A stretch of DNA of 6,299 bases from Lachnospiraceae bacterium (lineage in GTDB: Bacteria; Bacillota; Clostridia; Lachnospirales; Lachnospiraceae). The stretch covers positions 1-6,299 of the forward strand of contig JAAWLS010000149.1 of assembly GCA_022798035.1 (NCBI GenBank). The letters run 5' to 3'. Positions 1 to 5,611 of this stretch are shown in pieces. Below the pieces are notes generated by a model, which did not search any database, was not told the DNA's origin, and saw nothing but the letters and a program-made list of their open reading frames with translations. The translations under genes were made by a program, and so were the position numbers. Each line of letters starts with the position of its first letter. Position 1 is the stretch's first letter.

Positions 1-38
1 TATTTTGTTATGAAATCTCTGACCTTTGCCAAATGAAT

Positions 39-50
39 GGCTGCGCAGCC
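39..50. repeat. GC-rich 12-bp palindrome just past the secreted-protein gene
   Basis: GGCTGCGCAGCC reads the same on both strands and begins 15 nt after the stop codon of the secreted repeat protein. A stem of 4 bp with a GCGC loop is the most it could form alone. The adjoining GCCTGGCAGGC (48-58) is a second near-palindrome. No T run follows within the window, so a terminator call is not justified, though the position at a gene end is suggestive. Confidence 0.4.
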
Positions 51-64
51 TGGCAGGCAGACTT

Positions 65-1816
65 TTACTTTTTAATTTTTACGCTTATCACTTTGCTGTA
101 ACTGCTGTAATATTTCTGCTTTCCGGACTTCTTGTAAGAACGTATTTTATAATAATATGTCTTATTCTTTTTCAGCCCTGTGTTGTTATAAGACGTGGTC
201 TTATTCTTGGTAACATTTTTTATTTTCTTGTAATTTTTCTTCTTGCTGGTGGAACGGTAGATTTCATATCCCGTCACATTTCTATCCCGCTTCCAGGTAA
301 TTACCGCCGTCTTACTCTTGCTGTTCTTAACTTTGGAAAGACTGGGCTTTTTCGGAACAATTTTAAAAGTAATCTGTTTCGTTCCAGTATAATTTCCCTT
401 TCCTTTCAGCGTCACTTTTGCGCTGCCGATTTTTTTCTGGCTGGCGGAAACAGTATAGTCTTTGTTCAGCTTCAATGTGGTGCCCTTGTACTTCACCGTT
501 ACCTTTGGCTCGATGACTTTGCCTGTATAAGGCTGATTGCTGATTTTGCTTACTTTAGCATCTTTCAGATTTTTCTTCGTCTTATATGTAACTTTCAGCG
601 TGTAGTTTCCGGTGTAAGGATTGTGATTTCCGCGCTCATTTCCAGTAATTTTCAGATAGTATTTCCCTTTTTCCAAAGTCAACGTGTAATTGTCCCTGCG
701 GCTTCCAGTCCCTGTATTCCATACATTATCTTCGTCGTTCAATTTCTGATTTCCATTGCCGTCATAGACGTAAATACAATAGTATTTCATATAGGAGGTC
801 AAAACAATTTTTACGTCCCGCTTCTCTGCCACATTAAAACAAAAAATGTCGCAGGAATCATTTAACGCAATCTGTCCTCTGATTTCCGCGCCGGAATTAA
901 TCTGGCACGCGCTGGCGTCATCGTTATTTGGCTCCTTATGATTCACTCTTGCGTTCTGAAAGTTGACGCGGAACTGATACGTTCCTGTGCTCTTAGCCAG
1001 CTTTTCGGCAGATAAAGGCTCAATGGCCTTCTTGCCCATGATTTCCAGGTAATAAGTGCCCGTCGCCAAATCAACCTGATGGTTATCGGTGCGCTTTCCC
1101 ATGCTTTTATTCCAGGTATTTCGGTCTGACATCCACACTCTTTTGCCGTCTTTGTCACTCAAATCCATCGTATAGTATTTCATGTAGGAAGTCATGTCTA
1201 TGTTCAGCCGTCCCGCAGAAGTCAAGGTAATCTTGTAAATATCACGGTCGTCATTTTCTGCAATCTGGCCTGTAATATACTTCTGAAAAGCGACGGCAGA
1301 GGCCTGAGCACTGCTGTTATTCGGCTCTGGATAAGTCACATCCACTCCTGCAAAAGATGTCCCAATTTTCCAGGTTCCCTTCGCTGCGCTGGAACTGCCG
1401 ATAAGATTAGATAAAATTTTTCCTGTAAATTCAAGATAATACGTTCCCTTTGTCAAATCTACCGTGAGGGTGTCCTCCAAATAGCCGGTTGTTTTGCTAC
1501 AATCTCCTGCCTTTGTCCACACAGACTTCCCTGCTGCGTCTACAATCTTCATGCTGTAATTTACATAAGAAGATATTTTCCAGGTCACTCTCCCTGACTT
1601 AGGCAGCGTAAACTGATAAGATTTCGTTTCCCTCGCACCTGTAATTTTTCCGGAAATCTCTTTTCCCAGTGTAAGCGGTTCTGCTGTACGGGAAGCCTTC
1701 TCCTGCCGCTCCTCAGACTGCTCCACTTTTGTCGGTTCCATAGCAAATGCCGGCATATCTGTCATACCTGCCGCCACGCTGATTGCCAAAACAAAGGCCA
1801 ATACTCTCTTTCTCAT
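65..1816 (-). CDS. Secreted repeat protein with three PPC-like modules, an Ig-like module and a fibronectin type III-like module
   Basis: The protein has 583 residues from the ATG at 1816. This start has a GAGGAG ribosome binding site 8 nt away; the ATG at 1822 is only 2 nt from it. Residues 1-25 are a signal peptide (MRKR, hydrophobic core, cleavage after AFA). Three modules of the bacterial pre-peptidase C-terminal (PPC) type follow at about 44-131, 161-283 and 292-411. The latter two open with EPNN and contain D-x-D-I-Y/F. They share SYMKYY, and all three share G-x-YYL-x-x-x-G. Next come an Ig-like repeat (about 413-487; NQPYTGKVIEPKVTVKYKG, then LNKDYTV and GKGNYTGTKQITFKI) and a type III-like domain (about 489-583; ITWKRDRNVTGYEIYRS, then TYYYKIRSYK). 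The C-terminal half is very rich in Lys and Tyr. There is no peptidase domain, LPXTG signal or C-terminal membrane anchor, so it is probably released or held by charge. Its likely role is adhesion or carbohydrate/protein binding, by inference only. Confidence 0.88.
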   Translation of the reverse strand: MRKRVLAFVLAISVAAGMTDMPAFAMEPTKVEQSEERQEKASRTAEPLTLGKEISGKITGARETKSYQFTLPKSGRVTWKISSYVNYSMKIVDAAGKSVWTKAGDCSKTTGYLEDTLTVDLTKGTYYLEFTGKILSNLIGSSSAAKGTWKIGTSFAGVDVTYPEPNNSSAQASAVAFQKYITGQIAENDDRDIYKITLTSAGRLNIDMTSYMKYYTMDLSDKDGKRVWMSDRNTWNKSMGKRTDNHQVDLATGTYYLEIMGKKAIEPLSAEKLAKSTGTYQFRVNFQNARVNHKEPNNDDASACQINSGAEIRGQIALNDSCDIFCFNVAEKRDVKIVLTSYMKYYCIYVYDGNGNQKLNDEDNVWNTGTGSRRDNYTLTLEKGKYYLKITGNERGNHNPYTGNYTLKVTYKTKKNLKDAKVSKISNQPYTGKVIEPKVTVKYKGTTLKLNKDYTVSASQKKIGSAKVTLKGKGNYTGTKQITFKIVPKKPSLSKVKNSKSKTAVITWKRDRNVTGYEIYRSTSKKKNYKKIKNVTKNKTTSYNNTGLKKNKTYYYKIRSYKKSGKQKYYSSYSKVISVKIKK

Positions 1817-1854
1817 ATCCATTTCTCCTCACAGTCACTTTTCAACTTTTCTCT

Positions 1855-1883
1855 ATTTTATTCCCGGCAAATTTACATTTCAA
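1855..1883 (-). promoter_or_regulatory. Sigma-A type promoter for the secreted repeat protein
   Basis: On the minus strand TTGAAA (1878-1883) and TAAAAT (1855-1860) are separated by exactly 17 nt in the 104-nt gap between the 142-residue gene and the next start. I see no terminator hairpin in this gap, so read-through from the upstream gene is also possible. Confidence 0.7.
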
Positions 1884-1920
1884 GCATATTTTCCTCTTTT
1901 TCTACAAAACATGCAGATTG

Positions 1921-2349
1921 TCAGACTTTTTTGTTAAACAAAGACAGCTCTTCCCTGTCCTCCATACTGAAAAATTTCTCCCTGTCATTGTGAGGAAACA
2001 ACAGCTCCATATAAAGATTTCCCAGTAAATCTCTCACATCCTCCGCGTCCACTTCTTCTACCGGCAGTCTCTCCATCTTTTTCAGATTAGCAAGGACTGA
2101 CTCTATCTGCTCTTTATCCACCGGAGGTTTCTCAAAGACAGGGGGCGGTTCCGGCAGCTGTTTCGGCTCCTCCTGCGGTTCTGGCTGAAGGATTTCTTTC
2201 GTCTCAGGCATCCGATAGACCATATTCCTGCATGTCTTTTCAAAACATTCCGGGTCGTATTTCGACAGATATTTCAAATCTTCCATCGTCAAGGTGCGCT
2301 TATTGTGTATCTTAATGTAAATATTTACAAGACGTGTATCTTTGCCCAT
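1921..2349 (-). CDS. Uncharacterised acidic protein with a proline-rich linker, 142 residues
   Basis: I do not recognise a named family. The start at 2349 is well supported by AAAGGAGG spaced 5 nt from the ATG. There is no signal peptide or membrane segment, so the product is probably cytoplasmic. The layout has three parts. Residues 1-47 look like a compact N-terminal unit (RLVNIYIKIHNKRTLTMEDL, then YDPECFEKTC with a Cys-x4-Cys pair at 35 and 40). Residues about 48-76 are a proline/glutamate-rich linker (PEPQEEPKQLPEPPP). Residues 77-142 are acidic and probably helical (EQIESVLANLKKMERLPVEEVDAEDVRDLLGNLYMELL). The two-part shape joined by a flexible linker suggests an adaptor or binding role, but that is only inference. 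It is transcribed from its own promoter and is followed by the separately promoted secreted repeat protein. Codon pattern and ribosome binding site make it a convincing real gene. Confidence 0.8.
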   Translation of the reverse strand: MGKDTRLVNIYIKIHNKRTLTMEDLKYLSKYDPECFEKTCRNMVYRMPETKEILQPEPQEEPKQLPEPPPVFEKPPVDKEQIESVLANLKKMERLPVEEVDAEDVRDLLGNLYMELLFPHNDREKFFSMEDREELSLFNKKV

Positions 2350-2369
2350 GGCAGCCTCCTTTCCGAATC

Positions 2370-2400
2370 CAGGGAACCATTTATATCACCCTGTTCCCTG
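2370..2400 (-). other. Leader hairpin ahead of the 142-residue gene
   Basis: A perfect 8-bp stem, CAGGGAAC (2370-2377) with GTTCCCTG (2393-2400), encloses a 15-nt loop. It lies downstream of the promoter and ends 7 nt before the AAAGGAGG ribosome binding site at 2355-2362. No T run follows it, so it is not a standard terminator. It may affect mRNA stability or translation, or bind a regulator. It matches no riboswitch class I recognise. Confidence 0.5.
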
Positions 2401-3774
2401 TGGTTTCCGCTCTGAATTTCTGTGCTCTCCCATATTTTCATTATACACGAAACACTTTCGAAAAACAACTTTTGAGTAGCGGAACTGTCTCTCATGCCGC
2501 CTCTTTTTGTACTGGTACCCAGCGGACATACTGCCCGCAAAAGGCCGCCGGAATACCCCCATCTCCTGTATCGGCAGCATTTTTCTCTGCATCGTTTTCT
2601 CCATTCTCTCTTCTCTTAAGGCGGCGCGTGAAGCATCTTTTCCTCTCGTCAACAGCTGTTGGGTGGAAACTGCGCAAATTCGGTCCACGGGATAACTGCA
2701 TTTCTGATAGCTCAGCGTACTATAACAGGTGGCGGAAGATTCAAACAAAAAATAAGTATACGTCCCCTCCCAGACCAATTCCTCAGCCATAGGCGGAAAG
2801 GAAACAGAATCATGCCTGCGGTACAGATTTTTGCCGGAACAAACGTCTTTACAAATTTCATAGAGATAAATTTCTGAGTCGAAATAGCGTCCCATGGAAG
2901 AGACTACCGCCAAATATGTTTTTCCCTCCGCTTTCAGAAACGCCGCTCCATTGGCAAATCCCGGAATCAAAATTTCTTCCTGTTGTTCCAAAGTAAGAAT
3001 TTCTCTGCCTTCTCTCTCTTTCCTGACGACGCGAAAGCCTCTGAGCTCTCCTTTTTTCAACAGCCCTTTGACATACGTTCCCACCCACAGTTTTCCCTCA
3101 TGCCACGTCACAAAAGATGCTGTCATACCGCAGGAAACATTTCCGTCATATGCCAAAAGCTCGTAGCTGCTCTCTCCGGAATTCACGGCTCTCTCTATGG
3201 TATCATAGGAAATCACACTGCACTGTCTCGTGGTGCTTTTTGCAATCCACACCCGTTCCCCGTCAAATGCAGCGCCGCCCACGTGATTGATATCCGGCAG
3301 AATGACAGCTGTCAGAAATTTTCGGTTTTCAGGATTTTGATTGGATAGAACATACAGCACGGACCTGCTGATTTTGGGAACTTTCTGCTTTGTCTTTTTC
3401 CCATAAAACATTCCATTGTCATAAGCCGTCACCAGCATATAATCCCCTGCAATGCAAATTCCCTGGGGCACCATCTGGCTGCAGTTTTCTCCCAAAACAT
3501 CTGTATTCTCCAGCCCAGGCACCGGAGTGGAATAATCCGGCTGATACAGGTTTTGAAAACTGCGGTAACGATTCAGCGTACTGCGAAACTGATTTTCATA
3601 GCGAAAATCCACGCTGGTATAAGGCCGTGTTTTTCCGTATTTTTCCATGTTTTCAGACAAATTGAAAGCTGCAGGAGAGCTTCCTCTCTCACTCAGAAGC
3701 CCCCATGCAGCCAATATCAAATAGGATACTATACTGTATTTAAAAATTAAAATTTTGTTTTTCTCCGTTTTCAT
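2386..3774 (-). CDS. Uncharacterised membrane-anchored or secreted beta-propeller-like protein, probably frameshifted near its 3' end
   Basis: I do not recognise a named family. Translation from 3774 gives 462 residues. The ATG has an AAAGGCGG ribosome binding site, which is preferred over the in-frame ATG at 3807. Residues about 7-27 form one hydrophobic segment after a lysine-rich start, that is, a signal anchor or signal peptide, so the body is probably extracytoplasmic. Residues about 100-375 contain repeated beta-strand units of propeller style: GICIAGDYMLVTAYD, SVLYVLSN, HVGGAAFDGERVWIAKS, EGKLWVGTYVKG, GFANGAAFLKAEGKTYLAVVSS, EIYLYEIC, YTYFLFESSATCYST. I see no catalytic motif. After about residue 389 the in-frame sequence becomes very basic and runs through a promoter before stopping at 2386. 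From about 2604 the coding-like pattern instead sits in another frame that stops at 2492. Correcting this would give about 426 residues. The gene is probably transcribed on its own, since a terminator-like hairpin precedes it. Confidence 0.75.
   Translation of the reverse strand: MKTEKNKILIFKYSIVSYLILAAWGLLSERGSSPAAFNLSENMEKYGKTRPYTSVDFRYENQFRSTLNRYRSFQNLYQPDYSTPVPGLENTDVLGENCSQMVPQGICIAGDYMLVTAYDNGMFYGKKTKQKVPKISRSVLYVLSNQNPENRKFLTAVILPDINHVGGAAFDGERVWIAKSTTRQCSVISYDTIERAVNSGESSYELLAYDGNVSCGMTASFVTWHEGKLWVGTYVKGLLKKGELRGFRVVRKEREGREILTLEQQEEILIPGFANGAAFLKAEGKTYLAVVSSMGRYFDSEIYLYEICKDVCSGKNLYRRHDSVSFPPMAEELVWEGTYTYFLFESSATCYSTLSYQKCSYPVDRICAVSTQQLLTRGKDASRAALREERMEKTMQRKMLPIQEMGVFRRPFAGSMSAGYQYKKRRHERQFRYSKVVFRKCFVYNENMGEHRNSERKPQGTG
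2440..2468 (-). promoter_or_regulatory. Sigma-A type promoter for the 142-residue gene, with an inverted repeat in its spacer
   Basis: On the minus strand a TTGTTT -35 box (2463-2468) is followed by a 17-nt spacer and a perfect TATAAT -10 box (2440-2445). The 5' leader to the ATG at 2349 would be about 80-85 nt. The spacer holds a perfect 5-3-5 inverted repeat, CGAAA-CAC-TTTCG (2448-2460), which could be an operator. The promoter lies inside the tail of the upstream ORF but falls in intergenic DNA if that gene really ends at 2492. Confidence 0.7.
2492..2610 (-). other. Probable true 3' coding end of the propeller-like gene, in a shifted frame
   Basis: In the frame ending with TGA at 2494-2492 this stretch reads NGENDAEKNAADTGDGG and then IPAAFCGQYVRWVPVQKEAA. 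Its codons mostly begin with G or A, as real genes do (GGA GAA AAC GAT GCA GAG and so on). The 2386-ending frame over the same bases gives an arginine- and lysine-rich peptide. Removing one AG from the GAGAGA tract at 2605-2610 would join REE of the main frame directly to NGEND here. The cause could be slippage mutation, a sequencing or assembly error, or less likely programmed frameshifting. Confidence 0.5.
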
Positions 3775-3822
3775 ACATATTCCGCCTTTGCTCCATTCTT
3801 GCAGCAATGTTTCGTTTTTGTT

Positions 3823-3828
3823 AGTATA
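3823..3828 (-). promoter_or_regulatory. Possible -10 element ahead of the propeller-like gene
   Basis: The minus strand reads TATACT here, 49 nt upstream of the ATG at 3774 and downstream of the coaBC terminator, where a promoter would be expected. I find no good -35 box at 16-18 nt; TTGCCA lies 23 nt away, which is too far. The call is weak. Confidence 0.3.
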
Positions 3829-3855
3829 TCCAAAAATTTCAGAAAAACGATTGGC

Positions 3856-3890
3856 AAAAAATGTATATAAAACACTTCTGTTTTACACAT
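3856..3890 (-). terminator. Probable rho-independent terminator after coaBC
   Basis: Read on the minus strand, a TAAAACA-GAAG-TGTTTTA hairpin (3868-3885; 7 perfect bp, extendable with G-T wobbles) is followed by a run of six T (3856-3861). It starts about 40 nt after the coaBC stop and upstream of the next gene. The stem is AT-rich and therefore weak, but the position and T run fit the end of the pan/coa operon. Confidence 0.6.
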
Positions 3891-3925
3891 CAAAAGGAAC
3901 ACGACTGGACGGCCGCCTCATCGGA

Positions 3926-5131
3926 TTACTCTGAAAAACATTTTAAAATTTCGTTTAAAATTTCGTTAGCCGCCGCTTCCTTGCTCATCTGCTCCAAATG
4001 TCTGCAGCCTGAACCAGAAATCAGTGTTATCACATTGGTGTCTGTGCCGAATCCGGCCCCTTCCACTTTCAGGTTATTGGCGGCAATCAAATCCAGATTC
4101 TTTTTCTCCAGTTTTGCTCTTGAGTTTTCCTCCAGATTCTGAGTCTCCATAGAAAATCCACAGAGGAAGCTGTGAATCTCTCCGGCTGATTTCATCCTTC
4201 CCAGTTCCGCCAAAATATCTTTTGTGGACTCCAGCTGAATCTCTCCGGTTCCCTGCGATTTTTTTATTTTTTCACTGGCCGCTTCTTTTGGTCTGTAATC
4301 CGCCACTGCGGCCGCCTTGATAATCACGTCCATCTCAGAGGCTTTCGAAATCACCTGCTGATACATATCTTCCGCGGAAACGACTTTTACTACTTCCAGA
4401 AACATCGGCGGCTCCAGAGAAGTCTTTCCTGTCACCAGCGTTACCTGGGCTCCCCGCAGTACGGCCATTTTCGCCAGGGCATATCCCATTTTTCCGGTAG
4501 AGTGATTGGTAATATAGCGCACCGGGTCAATGGCTTCCTGGGTGGCCCCCGCCGTCACCAGCACTTTTTTTCCGGCCAAATCCTTCGGGAAAGCAAGCTC
4601 CCTTAACACATATTCCACCAGCACTTCTTCAGCAGGCAGTTTTCCCTCTCCAATATCGCCATTTGCCAGCATTCCGGTATCAGGCGGAATGATTTCATAT
4701 CCGTAACCAGCCAGTTTTTTTATGTTGTCCTGCACAATCGGATTGCGGTACATATTGTGATTCATGGCAGGCCCAATCAGTTTCCGGCAGGTGCAGGCCA
4801 TCACCGTTGTGGTCAGCATATCGTCTGCAATCCCATTTGCAATTTTCCCAATTACATTTGCAGTGGCAGGTGCAAGCAGCACAAGGTCCGCCTGTTTTGC
4901 CAGCGCCACATGTTCTACGGAAAATTCAAAATTCCGGTCAAAGGTGTCAATCAGGCACTTATTTCCAGTGAGGGTTTCGAATGTGGTGGCCGTAATAAAA
5001 TTCGTCGCATTTTCTGTCATCAGCACATGTACATTACAGTGAAGTTTTTTTAGCATTCTGGCCACATTCGGCATTTTATAGGCGGCAATTCCGCCTGTCA
5101 CACCCAATAAGACTGTCTTTCCCTGCAGCAT
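3926..5131 (-). CDS. coaBC: Bifunctional phosphopantothenoylcysteine decarboxylase / phosphopantothenate--cysteine ligase
   Basis: CoaBC carries out two consecutive steps of coenzyme A synthesis: CTP-dependent joining of cysteine to 4'-phosphopantothenate (CoaB), then FMN-dependent decarboxylation to 4'-phosphopantetheine (CoaC). The protein has 401 residues, normal for the fused enzyme. The CoaC half (about 1-185) shows GVTGGIAAYK, the catalytic His74 in SVEHVAL, APATANVIGKIANGIADD, and PAMNHNMY with Asn124. The CoaB half (about 186-401) shows VTAGATQEAIDPVRYITNHSTGKMG with Asn209, AAAVADYRP, the EKIKK lysine motif (287-291), and KNLDLIAANN. One residue is unusual: the clamp motif usually written ACGDxG reads ANGDIG, placing Asn157 where E. 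coli Dfp has catalytic Cys158. The extreme C terminus contains an exact 12-bp tandem duplication (NEIL-NEIL). It is the last gene of the panC-panD-coaBC run and is followed by a terminator-like hairpin. Confidence 0.97.
   Translation of the reverse strand: MLQGKTVLLGVTGGIAAYKMPNVARMLKKLHCNVHVLMTENATNFITATTFETLTGNKCLIDTFDRNFEFSVEHVALAKQADLVLLAPATANVIGKIANGIADDMLTTTVMACTCRKLIGPAMNHNMYRNPIVQDNIKKLAGYGYEIIPPDTGMLANGDIGEGKLPAEEVLVEYVLRELAFPKDLAGKKVLVTAGATQEAIDPVRYITNHSTGKMGYALAKMAVLRGAQVTLVTGKTSLEPPMFLEVVKVVSAEDMYQQVISKASEMDVIIKAAAVADYRPKEAASEKIKKSQGTGEIQLESTKDILAELGRMKSAGEIHSFLCGFSMETQNLEENSRAKLEKKNLDLIAANNLKVEGAGFGTDTNVITLISGSGCRHLEQMSKEAAANEILNEILKCFSE
3942..3965 (-). repeat. Perfect 12-bp tandem duplication in the 3' end of coaBC
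   Basis: The plus-strand unit TTTAAAATTTCG occurs twice in a row at 3942-3953 and 3954-3965 without mismatch. On the coding strand it gives NEIL-NEIL, twelve residues before the CoaBC stop, so the reading frame is kept. It looks like a recent slipped-strand duplication within the C-terminal helix. Confidence 0.85.
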
Positions 5132-5136
5132 TGTTT

Positions 5137-5143
5137 CCTCCTT
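5137..5143 (-). promoter_or_regulatory. Ribosome binding site of coaBC
   Basis: AAGGAGG lies 5 nt upstream of the ATG at 5131, directly after the panD stop codon. It decides the coaBC start: the open frame continues 25 codons further up into panD, but no comparable site or conserved sequence supports those codons. Confidence 0.85.
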
Positions 5144-5144
5144 T

Positions 5145-5531
5145 TCAGGCAGAAATCTGTCCGTGTTTTTCGTAAGTGGTAACTCTGGATATTTTATTTT
5201 CCTCATCTACAAATACCACTTGAGGATGGAAAGCCTCCGCCTCTTCCGGCGTCATCTGGGCATAGGCCATGATAATAATATGGTCCCCGGCCAGTACCTG
5301 TCTTGCCGCCGCTCCATTCAGGCATATCATTCCGCTGCCTGGTTCTCCTGCTATGGTATAAGTCTCAAACCGATTGCCGTTTTCAATATCCACAATCTGC
5401 ACATTTTCGTATTCCAAAATTCCTGCCGCCTTCATAAGTTCCGGGTCCACCGTAATGCTTCCCACGTAATTAAGCTCTGCCTGCTTGACCACAGCACGAT
5501 GAATCTTTCCTTTCAGCATTTTTAAGTACAT
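5145..5531 (-). CDS. panD: Aspartate 1-decarboxylase proenzyme
   Basis: PanD decarboxylates L-aspartate to beta-alanine, the substrate of PanC encoded just upstream. It is a pyruvoyl enzyme: the precursor cleaves itself between Gly24 and Ser25, and the serine becomes the pyruvoyl cofactor. The sequence shows this site as NYVGSITVD, with Gly-Ser exactly at residues 24-25 when translation starts at 5531. The N terminus ([13 protein letters not shown]) lines up residue for residue with the E. coli enzyme. The NGAAA segment and the [10 protein letters not shown] strand of the double-psi barrel are also present. The length of 128 residues is normal for the family (about 126). The frame is open further upstream to 5603, but the ATG at 5531 is preceded by a GGAGGAA ribosome binding site (5535-5541) and gives the right spacing to the cleavage site. 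The stop codon is 13 nt from the coaBC start, so the two are almost certainly co-transcribed. Confidence 0.97.
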   Translation of the reverse strand: MYLKMLKGKIHRAVVKQAELNYVGSITVDPELMKAAGILEYENVQIVDIENGNRFETYTIAGEPGSGMICLNGAAARQVLAGDHIIIMAYAQMTPEEAEAFHPQVVFVDEENKISRVTTYEKHGQISA

Positions 5532-5565
5532 AACTTCCTCCATTCTGATACTTGGCTTTTCTGCT

Positions 5566-5587
5566 CTGAAGCATTGGCATCCTTCAG
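5566..5587 (-). other. Small intercistronic hairpin between panC and panD
   Basis: A perfect 6-bp inverted repeat (CTGAAG at 5566-5571 and CTTCAG at 5582-5587) encloses a 10-nt loop in the 80-nt panC-panD gap. No T run follows, so it is unlikely to be an intrinsic terminator. It could serve as an mRNA processing or stability element, or it could be chance. Confidence 0.25.
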
Positions 5588-5611
5588 CCCACGCCTTCCA
5601 CATTTAATGCC

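Noticed and set aside
26..865. Long plus-strand open frame of 279 codons
   Set aside because: It lies entirely antisense to the secreted repeat protein, has no ribosome binding site, and its Phe/Leu/Ile-rich translation is what the complement of lysine-rich codons gives.
2370..2400. Hairpin considered as a rho-independent terminator of the propeller-like gene
   Set aside because: No T run follows on the minus strand, and it lies downstream of the promoter of the next gene, so it would stop that gene's own transcript.
2334..2792. Plus-strand open frame of 152 codons
   Set aside because: It is antisense to the propeller-like gene and the leader of the 142-residue gene, with no start signal and a composition unlike a protein.
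3775..3925. Possible riboswitch or small RNA between coaBC and the propeller-like gene
   Set aside because: I see only the AT-rich terminator-like hairpin and a weak -10 box, and no multi-stem structure or known aptamer motif.
4757..5053. Plus-strand open frames opposite coaBC
   Set aside because: They are shadows of a highly conserved minus-strand enzyme gene, with no independent start signal.
5132..5206. Upstream in-frame extension of coaBC to an ATG at 5206
   Set aside because: It would overlap panD, lacks a ribosome binding site and adds residues absent from CoaBC proteins. The AAGGAGG before 5131 settles the start.
5532..5603. Upstream in-frame extension of panD to an ATG at 5603
   Set aside because: The extra 24 residues do not match the family, and the start at 5531 puts the Gly24-Ser25 cleavage site exactly in place.
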